DNA of 64,000 bases from Asanoa iriomotensis. GTDB lineage: Bacteria; Actinomycetota; Actinomycetes; Mycobacteriales; Micromonosporaceae. Every line of letters starts with the position of its first letter. The stretch's first letter is position 1. Positions 26,534 through 35,662 of the stretch are shown one piece after another. The position numbers and the translations under genes are program-made. The stretch spans positions 1-64,000 of the forward strand of contig NZ_BONC01000010.1 in NCBI RefSeq assembly GCF_016862515.1. Reading direction: 5' to 3'. The notes beneath the pieces are model-generated. The model made no database searches. It was not told where the DNA came from and worked only from the letters and a program-made list of their open reading frames with translations.

Positions 26534-27652
26534 GTGGACGCCCCACTTGTCGCCATCGCCGCGGCCGCTCGCACCGCACCGGTCGACCTGGACGCGGCGC
26601 GGCTGTTGCTGGCCGACCACATCGCGTGCGCCTGGGACCGATCCGCGCCGGAGGCGTCTTCCGTCGTCGCGCTGGCCATCCGTGGCCACCGCGGCGACCG
26701 CGACGACATCTACTGGCCGGCGCGCATCCATCCCGGCTCGGTGGTGTGGCCCGTCGTGCTGTCCGTGCCGTCCGTGCCCGGCCGTTGCGTGGCGGCGGCC
26801 GCCGCGGCCGGATACGAGGCGGCGGCGGTCACCGCCACCTGGCTGGGCGAGGCGGCCGCCCGGCGCTGGCACACCACGGCGGTCGCGGGGCAGGCCGGTG
26901 CCGCGGCGGCGGCCGCCGTGCTGCTGGCCGGCCGGCGTGATCCGGAGGCGATCGCCGCCGCCGTCGGCCTGGCGCTGACCACGGCCGGCGGTGTCGGGCA
27001 GACGATGCGGGAGCGGAGCCCGGCGGCGGCTTGGCACCGGGCCGCGGCCGCGTCGGCGGGTCTCGAAGCGGCCCGGGCCGCCGCATGGGGCCTGACACCG
27101 CCGGAAGCTGTGCTGAGCGGCGATGCGGGCGTCGGCGCGCTGTTCGGCGCCGCCGGCGAGGAGCCACGGCCGCTGGCCGCGTTGGGCGCGACGTCCATCC
27201 GGCCCTATCCCGTCAACGGTTTCGCCCAGTCGGCCGTGGCGGCGCTGCTCGCCCTGCGGTCCGGGTCGGCCGCGGTCGAGGGCCTCGAGGTCGCCGTCGC
27301 ACCGCAGGTCGCCGTGGCCGCCGGCGCGGAACGGGGCTGGTGGAGCCTGGCCGAGACGGTCGCCCGGGTGTGGGCGTCGCCGGACCCCTTCAGGCTGGAA
27401 CAGCCGGGGTCGGGTGCGCCGCCGGTGCGGATCCACGTCGAGAGCCGGCCGGTCGAGTCGGCGCGGGTGTGGCCGTCCGGGCGGCCCGACGAGGCCGTGG
27501 AGGTGTCGGTGCCACCCGGCGGCCCGGGCCCCGAGCGCCAGGCACTCGCGGAGCGCAAATGGGCGGCCGACGCGGATCTCATGTGGACACTCGCCGGCGC
27601 CGCCGTCGACGACGGGGACACGACGGCCGCGCGACGCGCGCTCGGCGTCTAG
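26534..27652 (+). CDS. Short MmgE/PrpD-like protein
   Basis: This 372-residue protein is Ala-rich and shows weak but consistent MmgE/PrpD features: an N-terminal helical domain with alternating Ala runs, GLALTTAGGVGQTM in the middle and IRPYPVNGFAQSAVAALLAL in place of the family block KPYPSCRHTHAAIDA. The catalytic histidine and lysine region is altered, and the length is below the usual 450. The family includes 2-methylcitrate dehydratase and cis-aconitate decarboxylase. The start is GTG. It ends the E1 operon. Confidence 0.7.
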   Translation: MDAPLVAIAAAARTAPVDLDAARLLLADHIACAWDRSAPEASSVVALAIRGHRGDRDDIYWPARIHPGSVVWPVVLSVPSVPGRCVAAAAAAGYEAAAVTATWLGEAAARRWHTTAVAGQAGAAAAAAVLLAGRRDPEAIAAAVGLALTTAGGVGQTMRERSPAAAWHRAAAASAGLEAARAAAWGLTPPEAVLSGDAGVGALFGAAGEEPRPLAALGATSIRPYPVNGFAQSAVAALLALRSGSAAVEGLEVAVAPQVAVAAGAERGWWSLAETVARVWASPDPFRLEQPGSGAPPVRIHVESRPVESARVWPSGRPDEAVEVSVPPGGPGPERQALAERKWAADADLMWTLAGAAVDDGDTTAARRALGV

Positions 27653-27655
27653 GAT

Positions 27656-27725
27656 CGAGGTCCTGACCGGGCTGCCGCGGCCCCAGCCGACGCCTGGGCC
27701 TCGCCTCGCTCCGGCCGGGACCTCG
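27656..27725. terminator. Possible nested hairpin between convergent genes
   Basis: CGAGGTCC (27656-27663) pairs with GGACCTCG (27718-27725), and an inner GGCCCCAG (27679-27686) nearly pairs with CCTGGGCC (27693-27700). Its position between two convergent stops suggests a bidirectional terminator. The loop is long. Confidence 0.4.
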
Positions 27726-27734
27726 ACACAGACC

Positions 27735-28805
27735 CTAGGGCCGCCTGGCCACCTGGACGGTGTCGCCGGTGCGGGCGCTGGCGTACAGGGCTTCCAGCAC
27801 CGCGACCGTGCGGGCGCCGAGATCGCCCGGGGAGCAGTTTTCGACGGCACGGCCCGACGCGAGGTCGACGAGGGTGTGCGGCGGACCGTCGCATTCGTAC
27901 CGGCCGCTTCCGTCGGCGAAGGCGAGGTCGGCGTCGCCGGTGTCGGCGCGGAACATTCGCAGCTTGTCGTTCTCGACGTCGAGCTGGAACTGGCCGTCCC
28001 GGCCGACCATCCGCACCTGAAGCTGGTCGCGGTAGTTCATCGCCTGCTGGTGCGCGGACGCGCCGGTGAGCGTGCCGATGCCGCCGCCGGCCAGGTGCAG
28101 CACGGCGGCGTCGTGCTGCTCGACCGTGCCGCCCAGTGGGCTCGCGACGACCGCCTGGACCGCCTCGACCTCGATGTCGTGCAGCCACAGGGCCAGCCCC
28201 AGCGCGTGGGTCAACTGCGCCTGCCCGTAGCCGCCGCCGGACAGCTCCGGATCGACCCAGGTCGCCATGTCGGGCGCGGACAGGCTGGACGCGCGCGCGT
28301 ACGCCCCGGATCCGGACAGCAGCTCTCTGGTGCCCGAGGCCATGTAGACCATCAGCGACTCGACCGGGCCGATCCCGCCGAGCCGGGCGATGTGCGCACG
28401 GGCGGAGCGCATCATCGGCCGGTAGTTGTACCCGTACGCGACCAGCAGGTGCCGGCCGTCACGCGCCGCGGTGTCGACGAGGTCCCACGCCTGCGCACTG
28501 GTAGCGGTGAACGGCTTTTCGACGAGTACGTCCGCCCCGGCCTCCAGGGCAGCCTTGGCGTGCGGGTGGTGCAGCGCGGCCGGGCTGCCGACGAGCACGA
28601 TGTCGGCACCGTCGGCCAACACCTCCCGGTAGTCCTCGCTGGCGTGGGCGAAGCCCCAGTCGGCTTTGATGCGGGCGAGCTGATCCCCACCCAGCCGGCA
28701 GACGCCGTGGAACTCGATCTCGTCCCGGCGCTTGGCCAGTTCGGGCAGGTGTGAGGAGACGGCCCACGACCCGGCGCCGATGACCGACAGGCGCAGTTTG
28801 CTCAC
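27735..28805 (-). CDS. Gfo/Idh/MocA-family oxidoreductase
   Basis: This 356-residue NAD(P)-dependent oxidoreductase has an N-terminal Rossmann motif (LSVIGAGSWAVSSHL) and the family signature VLVEKPFT, whose lysine is usually catalytic. The C-terminal domain is alpha/beta with an HALGLALWLHD histidine. The GTG start overlaps the stop of the upstream CoA transferase by 4 bases (GTGA), so they form an operon. It probably oxidises a hydroxyl of a sugar or sugar acid. The substrate is not determinable. Confidence 0.9.
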   Translation of the reverse strand: MSKLRLSVIGAGSWAVSSHLPELAKRRDEIEFHGVCRLGGDQLARIKADWGFAHASEDYREVLADGADIVLVGSPAALHHPHAKAALEAGADVLVEKPFTATSAQAWDLVDTAARDGRHLLVAYGYNYRPMMRSARAHIARLGGIGPVESLMVYMASGTRELLSGSGAYARASSLSAPDMATWVDPELSGGGYGQAQLTHALGLALWLHDIEVEAVQAVVASPLGGTVEQHDAAVLHLAGGGIGTLTGASAHQQAMNYRDQLQVRMVGRDGQFQLDVENDKLRMFRADTGDADLAFADGSGRYECDGPPHTLVDLASGRAVENCSPGDLGARTVAVLEALYASARTGDTVQVARRP

Positions 28806-30010
28806 GGTTCGACCCTTTCGCGTACGGCGCCGGCGCGTACGAGTTCGGCGATGTGATCGTCGGTGTATCCGAGCAGTTCCGCAAGGATCTCCCGGGTGTG
28901 CTCGCCCAGGGACGGGCCACGCCTCCGCAAGGGTGCCGTGTCGCCGAACCGGACCGGCGACGCCACCTGGCCCACCGGGCCGAGCTTCGGGTGTGCGGTG
29001 CGGAAGACCAGATCGCGCGCGACCACCTGGGGATCGGCGAGCGCCGCACCGATGTCGTTGATCGGGGCGCAGGGCACCCCTCTGGCGGTCAGCAGCGTCA
29101 ACCACTCCGCGGTCGGGCGCTTGGCGAACTCGGCGTCCAGCACGCCGATGATCTCGTCGCGGTGGCGCAGCCGGTCGTCGAACGTGGCGAACCGCGGGTC
29201 GGTCGCCAGGTCCGGTCGCCCGAACGCCTCCGTCATCCGCACCCAGAACTTCTCCTTGCTGCCGCCCGCGACGATCCAGCCGTCGGCGGTGGGGAAGTTG
29301 CCGAACGGCACGAGCGTCGGGTGACCGGAACGCTCGACCCGGCGCGGCACGTGGCCGCGCGTCAGGTGCCAGGTCGCGAGGTAGTTCAGCATCGAGACCG
29401 CGGTGTCCAGCAGCGCCACGTCCGCGTCGCCGCCGGCGCCGTCGCGGCGGGCCGCGTGCACGCCGACCATCAACGAGAGTGCCGCGGCGAGCCCCGTGGC
29501 GAAGTCGACGGCGGACATGCCGGTCTTGGTCGGTGGCCCGTCGGGCTCGCCGGTGATGCTCATCCAGCCGGCCACGCCCTGCACCATGTAGTCGAAACCG
29601 GGCTCGGCGGCTCGGGGCCCCGTCATGCCGTACCCGGAAAGGGAGCAGCACACCACCCGTGGGTTGACCCCTTTGAGGTCCGCGTACCGCAGGCCCAGCT
29701 TGGCCGGCACGTCACCGCGCAGGTTGTAGAAGACCGCGTCGCTGCGGGCGACGAGGTCCTCGAAGACCCCGCGGCCGCGCGGGTGTGCGATGTCCAGGCA
29801 GACGCTGCGCTTGTTGCGGTTCAAGGACTCGAAGAACAGGCTCTCGGTTCCGTCCCGGTACGGCGGGACGTAGCGGCCGACGTCGCCGTCGGGTGGCTGT
29901 TCGACCTTGATGACGTCGGCGCCGAGATCGGCCAGGTGCATGGATCCGTACGGGCCGGCGCCGTACTGCTCGACCGCCACGATCCTGATGTCTGACAAGG
30001 GAAGCGTCAT
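28802..30010 (-). CDS. Class III (CaiB/BaiF) CoA transferase
   Basis: This 402-residue protein is a CaiB/BaiF-family CoA transferase. Signatures are VEQYGAGPYGSMHLADLGADVIKVE at the N-terminus with the catalytic aspartate expected near FDYMVQG, and the SLNRNKRSVCLD block. The start MTLPLSD follows AAGGGA. Class III transferases act on carnitine, formate/oxalate, mesaconate and itaconate or related acids. With the hydratase and CitE-like lyase elsewhere in the island, a mesaconyl-CoA or related branched-acid role is suggested. It is divergent from the second enolase-superfamily gene across an operator-like palindrome. Confidence 0.9.
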   Translation of the reverse strand: MTLPLSDIRIVAVEQYGAGPYGSMHLADLGADVIKVEQPPDGDVGRYVPPYRDGTESLFFESLNRNKRSVCLDIAHPRGRGVFEDLVARSDAVFYNLRGDVPAKLGLRYADLKGVNPRVVCCSLSGYGMTGPRAAEPGFDYMVQGVAGWMSITGEPDGPPTKTGMSAVDFATGLAAALSLMVGVHAARRDGAGGDADVALLDTAVSMLNYLATWHLTRGHVPRRVERSGHPTLVPFGNFPTADGWIVAGGSKEKFWVRMTEAFGRPDLATDPRFATFDDRLRHRDEIIGVLDAEFAKRPTAEWLTLLTARGVPCAPINDIGAALADPQVVARDLVFRTAHPKLGPVGQVASPVRFGDTAPLRRRGPSLGEHTREILAELLGYTDDHIAELVRAGAVRERVEP

Positions 30011-30052
30011 TCCCCGTCCCTTCCGCGTTGACCCGCGAAGCACGTTACCGGT

Positions 30053-30070
30053 ACCGTTTCCAGGAACGAT
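30053..30070. promoter_or_regulatory. Operator-like site c (LacI-type) in the divergent promoter
   Basis: The sequence reads ACCGTTTCCAGGAACGAT, matching AACGTTTCCAGAAACGTT at 15 of 18 positions; 12 of its bases pair in an inverted repeat about the 30061/30062 axis. It lies between the CoA-transferase (minus) and enolase-superfamily (plus) starts and could control both. Confidence 0.65.
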
Positions 30071-30098
30071 ACCCAACGCGCTCGCCCAGGAGAAGTGC

Positions 30099-31214
30099 AT
30101 GCCGACGATCGAGGCGATCGAGACGATCCCGCTGCGGATCCCGCTGCGTCATCACTACAAGGGCAGCTATTACTCGATGCGCAACCGGTGCACGATCATC
30201 ACCCGGATCCGCACCTCCGACGGTGTCGTCGGCGAGGCGTACAACGCCGACACCGACGAGGAGCAGCACGAGGTGCTCGGCATCATCCGCGACGAGATCG
30301 CGCCGCGGATCATCGGTCTCGACGTGCTGCGCGTCGAGCGGGTGTGGCAGGCGATGCTGCCGGTCACGCTCGACCAGCTCCGGGACCGGGCGATCCCGAT
30401 GCAGGCCATCGCCTGCGTCGACAGCGCGGTGTGGGACGCGGTCGGCAAGTACGCCAACCAGCCGTTGTGGCGCCTGTGGGGCGGCTACCGCGACCGCATT
30501 CCGATGATCGGCATCGGGGGCTACTACGGGTCGAGCGCGGCCGACCTCGAGAAGGAGCTCGAGTTCTTCAAGGCCGAGCACGGCATGGTCGGCATGAAGT
30601 TCAAGATCGGTGCGAAGCCGCCGCAGGAGGACGCCGACCGGCTGCGCGCGGCACGCAAGATCGTCGGCGAGGACTTCCTCTTCGTCGTGGACGCGAACCA
30701 GGGCTACACGGTCAACGAGGCGCTCGAGTTCCTGCGACTGCTCGGCGACGACGTGCGGCTGCGTTGGTTCGAGGAGCCGACCCGCTGGCATGCCGACTGG
30801 CGCGGTCTGCGCGACGTGCGCAGCCGCGGCAACGTCGACGTCGCCGCGGGCCAGAGCGAGATCTCCCGGGTCGGCATGCGGGAGATGTTCGTCAACGGCG
30901 CGGTCGACGTCTGCAACTTCGACGCCTCCTGGGGCGGCGGGCCGACCGAGTGGCGGCGGGTCGCGGCGATGGCGCTTGCCTTCGACGTCGAGCTGGGTCA
31001 TCACGAGGAGGGCCAGGTCGCCGCGCATCTGCTGGCGTCGGTGCCGAACGGCACGTTCGTCGAGGCGTTCTCGCCGACCCGCGACCCGATCTTCTGGACC
31101 CTGCTGGCCAACCGGCCGGCGCTGGTCGACGGCGAGCTGCCGCTGCCGCACGGACCCGGCTTCGGGTGGGAACTTGACGAAGACGTCATCCGCCGCCACC
31201 GGGCGGACGGCTGA
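30099..31214 (+). CDS. Enolase-superfamily dehydratase/racemase (second copy)
   Basis: This 371-residue protein is a clear MR-subgroup member. It keeps the KxK base pair (K167, K169 in KFKIG), metal ligands D198 (VDANQG), E225/E226 (FEEP) and E254 (GQSE), and histidines H301/H302 (GHHEEGQ). These resemble sugar-acid dehydratases of the mandelate racemase subgroup. It has less than obvious identity to the first copy, so the two probably act on different intermediates or stereoisomers. AGGAGAA precedes the ATG. Confidence 0.92.
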   Translation: MPTIEAIETIPLRIPLRHHYKGSYYSMRNRCTIITRIRTSDGVVGEAYNADTDEEQHEVLGIIRDEIAPRIIGLDVLRVERVWQAMLPVTLDQLRDRAIPMQAIACVDSAVWDAVGKYANQPLWRLWGGYRDRIPMIGIGGYYGSSAADLEKELEFFKAEHGMVGMKFKIGAKPPQEDADRLRAARKIVGEDFLFVVDANQGYTVNEALEFLRLLGDDVRLRWFEEPTRWHADWRGLRDVRSRGNVDVAAGQSEISRVGMREMFVNGAVDVCNFDASWGGGPTEWRRVAAMALAFDVELGHHEEGQVAAHLLASVPNGTFVEAFSPTRDPIFWTLLANRPALVDGELPLPHGPGFGWELDEDVIRRHRADG

Positions 31215-31274
31215 TCCCCGTTAGGTCATACTTGTCCGTTGAGTAACTGGGTCCGCCAAACACGGAGGTCGTCG

Positions 31275-32360
31275 ATGTCCAGGTCCGACTCGGAGGGATC
31301 CGGCGCGACCATTCGTGACGTCGCCGTCCAGGCCGGTGTCGCGCTGTCCAGCGTCTCCCGGGTGCTCACCGGGCACCCCGACGTGTCGGCGGCGATGCGC
31401 GCCAAGGTGGAAGCCGCCGTCGCCGAGCTCGGCTACGAGCCCGACCTGCTCGCCCAGTCACTGCGCAGCGGCTCGACCAAGACGATCGGCTTCGTGCTGC
31501 GCGACATCTCGAACCCGCTGTTCGCCAACATCGCGCGGGCGGCGGAGCAGGAGCTGCGGCGCTCCGGTTTCTCCATGCTGATCACCAGCTCCGACGGCCA
31601 CCTCGACGTCGAGGCCCGCAACCTCGCGCTGCTGCGCCGGCGCCGGGTCGACGGCGTGATCGTGTCGCTCGTGTCCGAGGAGGCCGAGAGCACCCGCGCG
31701 GCGCTGACCGCGCTCAACGGCCCGGTCGTCCTGCTCGACCGCGAGGTGCCGGGCTTCGGCGCCGCGGCGGTGCTCTGCGACCACTATTCCGGCGTCTACC
31801 GGGCCACCGGTGAGCTGCTGGCCCGCGGGCACCGGAAGATCGGTCTGGTCACCGGCTCGATGGCGGTGCGCTCCTCCCGCGAGCGGCTGCGGGGCTACGA
31901 GGCCGCCTTCGACGCGGCGGGCGTGCCGGTCGACCGCAGCATGCTGGCCCTGGGCAGCTTCGACGCCGACTACGCGAAGGCCGAGGTGATCCGCCTGTTC
32001 TCGCGGCGCACCGAGCCAACCGCGCTGATCACGGGCGGCATCGCCTCGGCGGCTGGCGCCCTGCAGGCGCTGCGCCAACTGCGCCGATCGGTCGGTGTCG
32101 ACGTGGGTCTGGTGACCCTCGACGAATGGCCGATGTTCGACGTGCTGGCCCCAGACCTGGCGTCGGTGTCGCGCGACTCGGGCGAGATGGGCACCGCGGC
32201 AGCCCGCCTGATGCTCGACATGCTCGACGGCGCCGAACCCCGCACGGTGGTGATCGACACCCGCTTCACACCACGCGACAGCGTCGGCCCGGTCCGCCGC
32301 CCGGCCACACCACGAAAGTCGACGGCGAAGAAGGCCGTCCGCACAACCGCCAAGCCATGA
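31275..32360 (+). CDS. LacI-family transcriptional regulator
   Basis: This 361-residue regulator has an N-terminal helix-turn-helix with ATIRDVAVQAGVALSSVSRVL, the hinge helix AELGYEPDLLAQSLRSG and a periplasmic-binding-protein-like effector domain. The ATG follows GGAGG; an upstream in-frame ATG has no such site. It is the only regulator in the catabolic island and the natural candidate to bind the AACGNTTCCAGAANCGTT palindromes in front of four units. The C-terminal tail is unusually Lys/Ala/Thr-rich (RKSTAKKAVRTTAKP) and runs up to the minisatellite. Confidence 0.93.
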   Translation: MSRSDSEGSGATIRDVAVQAGVALSSVSRVLTGHPDVSAAMRAKVEAAVAELGYEPDLLAQSLRSGSTKTIGFVLRDISNPLFANIARAAEQELRRSGFSMLITSSDGHLDVEARNLALLRRRRVDGVIVSLVSEEAESTRAALTALNGPVVLLDREVPGFGAAAVLCDHYSGVYRATGELLARGHRKIGLVTGSMAVRSSRERLRGYEAAFDAAGVPVDRSMLALGSFDADYAKAEVIRLFSRRTEPTALITGGIASAAGALQALRQLRRSVGVDVGLVTLDEWPMFDVLAPDLASVSRDSGEMGTAAARLMLDMLDGAEPRTVVIDTRFTPRDSVGPVRRPATPRKSTAKKAVRTTAKP

Positions 32361-32374
32361 CACGGACCCGGCCA

Positions 32375-33300
32375 TGACCGAGACGACGCCCGGTTCGGGG
32401 TGGTCGTGGGGGGTGTGGCCGGCGGGCCATGGCGCACGCCGGGTGGGCGGTGGGTTGGGCGTGACCGATCTGGCGCCCCGGTTTGGGCTGGTCGTCGGTG
32501 GTGCGGCCTGCAGGCCATGGGGCACGCCGGGTGGGCGGTGGGTTGGGCGTGACCGATCTGGCGCCCCGGTTTGGGCTGGTCGTCGGTGGTGCGGCCGGCA
32601 GGCCATGGCGCACGCCGGGTGGGCGGTGGGTTGGGCGTGACCGAGTTGGCGCCCCCGTTGGGGCTGGTCGTCGGTGGTGGCCGGCAGGCCGTGGCGGACG
32701 CCGGGTGGGCGGTGGGTTGGGCGTGACCGAGATGGCGCACCGGTTCGGGGTGGTCACCGCCGCTGCGGCCGGCAGGCGTGGCGGACGCCGGGTGGGCGGT
32801 GGGTTGCGCGTGACCGAGATGGCGCACCGGTTCGGTGTGGTCCCCGCCGCTGCGGCTGGCACGCCATGGCGGACGCCGGGTGGGCGGTGGGTTGCGCGTG
32901 ACCGAGATGGCGCCCGGTTCGGGTGGTTGTCGGGAGTGCGGCCGGCGGGCGGTAGCGGACACCGGGTGGGCGGTGGGTGTGCGTGATCGAGATGGTGGCT
33001 GGTCTTGGGCGGTCGTCCCCGGATGCGGCCGCAGGTCATGACGTACGTGGCGTGGGGGAGGGCTGGGTGTGACCGGGGTGGTCGTCGAGGATGTGGGCCG
33101 GCACTTCATGGCGCACACGGCGTGGGGAGGGTTGGGCGTGAGAGGGATGGTCGCCGGGTTAGACGGATGTCACGGATGCGGCCGGCACTTCGCGACGCAG
33201 GCGGCGGCAGCGGACGGTGGCGCGTGGCCGGGATGGCGGCTGGATCGGGTGGTCAGCGCGGGTGTGGGCCGGCAGGTCATGACGCGCGTCGGGTGAGGGA
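32375..33300. repeat. Tandem repeat, about ten units of 85-88 bp
   Basis: Imperfect direct repeats start immediately after the regulator. The anchor TGACCGA recurs at 32375, 32462, 32550, 32638, 32724, 32811 and 32899, with TGATCGA at 32984 and TGACCGG at 33070. Intervals are 85-88 bases. The units then shorten (33139) and decay toward the SDR gene. The most conserved block reads CGGGTGGGCGGTGGG, followed by TTGGGCGTGACCGA. Copies are adjacent, without spacers. Because 87 is a multiple of three, long frames run through on both strands, but none resembles a known protein. I see no other gene in this 950-base stretch. Confidence 0.9.
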
Positions 33301-33309
33301 GGGTTTCGC

Positions 33310-34065
33310 ATGAGCGAGACGTTGGCCGGGTCCGCGGTGATCGTTACCGGCGCGACCGGTGGGATCGGTGCCGCGGTCGCGCGGATGGTCGCGGCCGAGG
33401 GCGTGGCCGTCGTCGCGGTCGACCTCGCCGTGGACCGGCTGGATCGTCTGCTCGCCGACCTGCCCGGCGCCGGGCACCGAAGCGTCGCCGTCGACCTGCG
33501 CGACCTCGCCACCCACGACCGCATCCTCGACGCCGCCGGCGACACCGGTCGGCCGCTCGCCGGGCTCGCTCACCTCGCCGCCGTGTTGCGGCGCCGCCAC
33601 CGGTTGGAGGACATCACCGAGGAAGACTGGGACCTTCAGGTCGACACCAACCTCAAGGCCACGTTCTTCCTCAACCGCGCCGTCGGCCTGCGGCTGGCGG
33701 CCGCCGGCAACGGCGGTGCGATCGTCAACCTCTCCTCCCAGGGGTGGTGGACCGGCGGCCTGGGCGGCTCGGTCGTCTACAACGCCGCCAAGGGTGGCAT
33801 CGTGTCGATGTCCCGCGGGCTCGCCCGGACGTTGGCGCCCCAGCGGGTGCGGGTCAACACCGTCGCGCCGGGCTTCGTCGACACCGAGATGATGCGTGCC
33901 GGCATGACCGACGAGCAGCTCGCGGCCTCCGTGGCGATGGTGCCTCTCGGTCGCATGGCCACACCCGACGAGATCGCTGACGCCGTGGTCTACCTGCTGC
34001 GCCCCGGCGCCCGCTATGTCACCGGAGCGACGTTGAACGTCTCCGGCGGGCAGCTCATGTACTGA
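33310..34065 (+). CDS. SDR-family sugar/sugar-acid dehydrogenase (first copy)
   Basis: This 251-residue classical short-chain dehydrogenase has the cofactor motif TGATGGIG, the active-site S143 (NLSSQ), Y157 and K161 (YNAAK), and VAPGFVDTEM after the Rossmann fold. The aspartate after beta-2 (VAVDLA) suggests NAD preference. It probably oxidises a free sugar to the lactone or a 2-keto-3-deoxy acid at C4. It lies at the end of the regulator unit, after the minisatellite. Confidence 0.92.
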   Translation: MSETLAGSAVIVTGATGGIGAAVARMVAAEGVAVVAVDLAVDRLDRLLADLPGAGHRSVAVDLRDLATHDRILDAAGDTGRPLAGLAHLAAVLRRRHRLEDITEEDWDLQVDTNLKATFFLNRAVGLRLAAAGNGGAIVNLSSQGWWTGGLGGSVVYNAAKGGIVSMSRGLARTLAPQRVRVNTVAPGFVDTEMMRAGMTDEQLAASVAMVPLGRMATPDEIADAVVYLLRPGARYVTGATLNVSGGQLMY

Positions 34066-34123
34066 CCGGCACCGGCCCGCCTCGTCGCGGGTCCGATCGG
34101 CCGGCGGCTTCGCGCCGCATAGT

Positions 34124-34141
34124 AACGATTCTGGAAACGTT
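34124..34141. promoter_or_regulatory. Operator-like site d1 (LacI-type) upstream of the ABC transporter
   Basis: AACGATTCTGGAAACGTT is an 18-bp inverted repeat with two mismatched pairs, the best symmetrical copy in the island. It lies 76 bases upstream of the binding-protein start. Confidence 0.7.
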
Positions 34142-34156
34142 GCCGGAGTCATTGAC

Positions 34157-34174
34157 AACGATTCCAGCCGGCGA
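34157..34174 (+). promoter_or_regulatory. Operator-like site d2 (half-site)
   Basis: AACGATTCCAG repeats the left half of site d1, 33 bases downstream (three helical turns). The right half is degenerate. Another half-like CTGGAAA follows near 34191. Confidence 0.5.
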
Positions 34175-34216
34175 TAGCGTCCGCTAACACGCTGGAAATA
34201 AACCTCTCCCGGGCAG

Positions 34217-35662
34217 GTGACAGTGGGCACCCAGAAACCGCAGACCCGTGGCATTGATTCCCAGGGTCTCATCACCCGTCGGACCGTCCTCCGTGCATCG
34301 ATCCTCGGCGCCGGTGCGATTACCGCCGCGCCGCTGCTCGCGGCCTGTGGCTCGGATTCCGGCAACGATACCGGCAACTCCCCTCGAACGGCGCCCTCGC
34401 TGGTCAAGCCCAGCGGCACGGTCACGCTCACACTGTGGACGTGGGCCTGGCCCGAAGAGCCGTTGGCCACCGAGCTCAAGAACGCGTTCGAGCAGGCGGT
34501 CCCCGAGGTCAAGCTCGAGGTCAAGAAGTTCCCGTTCCCCGACTACGAGACCGGGCTGCGCACGGCGGTGCCCAACGGCACCTCGGGCGACGTCCTGCAC
34601 CTGCAGACCGGATCCATGATCCGCCAGTACACCCAGTTCCTGTCGCCCCTCGAAGACCTGGCCAAGCAGGCGTACGGCGCGGACTGGGAAACCCAGTTCC
34701 TCGACGGCTCGGTGAAGGAGATCCGCGACAGCGTCGCCAAGGGAGACCCGCTGGTCGCGATGCCGCAGCAGTCCTCGATCGGCGGCGTCCTGTGGGTCAA
34801 CCGGGCGGTGCTGGCCAAGGCCGGCGGCACGGTGCCGACCTCGCACGAGCACTTCGTCGAGATCTCCAAGGAGCTGCGGTCGCAGAACCTGGTCGCCGCG
34901 ACCTGGGGCGCCAAGGACAACTGGCCCAACACCGACTACCTCGTGCAGTTCGCGAGCCAGTTCAAGCCCGGCATCATCGCCGCCGCGGAGGCCGGTGAGG
35001 CGAGCTTCACGGACGACGCGGTCGTGGCCGGCCTGAACTACCTCAAGCGCACGCTCACCGACCAGCTCTGGAACGCCGCGCCGTTCGCGACGCCGGCCTT
35101 CCCCGACGCCTACGACCTGTTCTTCAACGGCAAGGCGGCGACGGCGGCGATCGGCACCTGGGGCACCGCGGCGTTGTTCGCGACCCCCAACCGGTTGACC
35201 GACTGGGCGGCCTGCCTGTGGCCGAAGTTGCCCGACGCACCACAGGACGACTGGATGGGCCAGAGCGTCTCCGGCATCCCGCAGGCGTCCAGCCCCTCCG
35301 CCGTGCGTCCGTGGCGGACCGTCAACGTCGCCACGGCGATGCGCGGCGACCTCACTCCCGACAAGCAGTGGGCGGCGTGGAAGTTCATCGAGTGGTCCTG
35401 CGGTGAGGCGGGTCAGAAAGCCGGCTCGGCGACGTACACGCCGGCCCGCAAGGGCATCCGTCCGGACGGCCTCAACGCCGAATGGCAGAAGATCTACGAC
35501 TGGCACAACGAGCTCGGGAAGGGCGCCGAGCGCCGGGAGTTCGCCTTCATCGAGACGCGCAAGGCCATCGAGTCGGCCATCGCCGCGGTCTGTGTGAACA
35601 ACGCCGACCCCAAGGCCGAACTCCAGCGGGTGGACGCCGCAGCCAAGCGCGCACGGGCATGA
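34217..35662 (+). CDS. Extracellular solute-binding lipoprotein of a sugar ABC transporter
   Basis: This 481-residue family-1 binding protein has an export signal with a twin-arginine-like TRRTVLRAS and a lipobox LAAC near residue 44, so it is an exported lipoprotein. The body shows the domain pattern of carbohydrate-binding proteins (TVTLTLWTWAWPEEP near the start, FNGKAATAAIGTWG, then a long helical C-lobe). It begins an eight-gene unit with two permeases, hydrolases, a mutarotase and a dehydrogenase. No ATPase gene is present; in actinobacteria a shared MsiK-type ATPase usually serves. Confidence 0.93.
   Translation: MTVGTQKPQTRGIDSQGLITRRTVLRASILGAGAITAAPLLAACGSDSGNDTGNSPRTAPSLVKPSGTVTLTLWTWAWPEEPLATELKNAFEQAVPEVKLEVKKFPFPDYETGLRTAVPNGTSGDVLHLQTGSMIRQYTQFLSPLEDLAKQAYGADWETQFLDGSVKEIRDSVAKGDPLVAMPQQSSIGGVLWVNRAVLAKAGGTVPTSHEHFVEISKELRSQNLVAATWGAKDNWPNTDYLVQFASQFKPGIIAAAEAGEASFTDDAVVAGLNYLKRTLTDQLWNAAPFATPAFPDAYDLFFNGKAATAAIGTWGTAALFATPNRLTDWAACLWPKLPDAPQDDWMGQSVSGIPQASSPSAVRPWRTVNVATAMRGDLTPDKQWAAWKFIEWSCGEAGQKAGSATYTPARKGIRPDGLNAEWQKIYDWHNELGKGAERREFAFIETRKAIESAIAAVCVNNADPKAELQRVDAAAKRARA

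Noticed and set aside
31970..33118. A 382-codon minus-strand frame of Pro/Arg/Thr/His repeats
   Set aside because: It arises because the minisatellite unit is near a multiple of three; there is no ribosome binding site or known homology.
32375..33300. CRISPR array
   Set aside because: Units are adjacent with no unique spacers, differ in length, and no cas gene is nearby.
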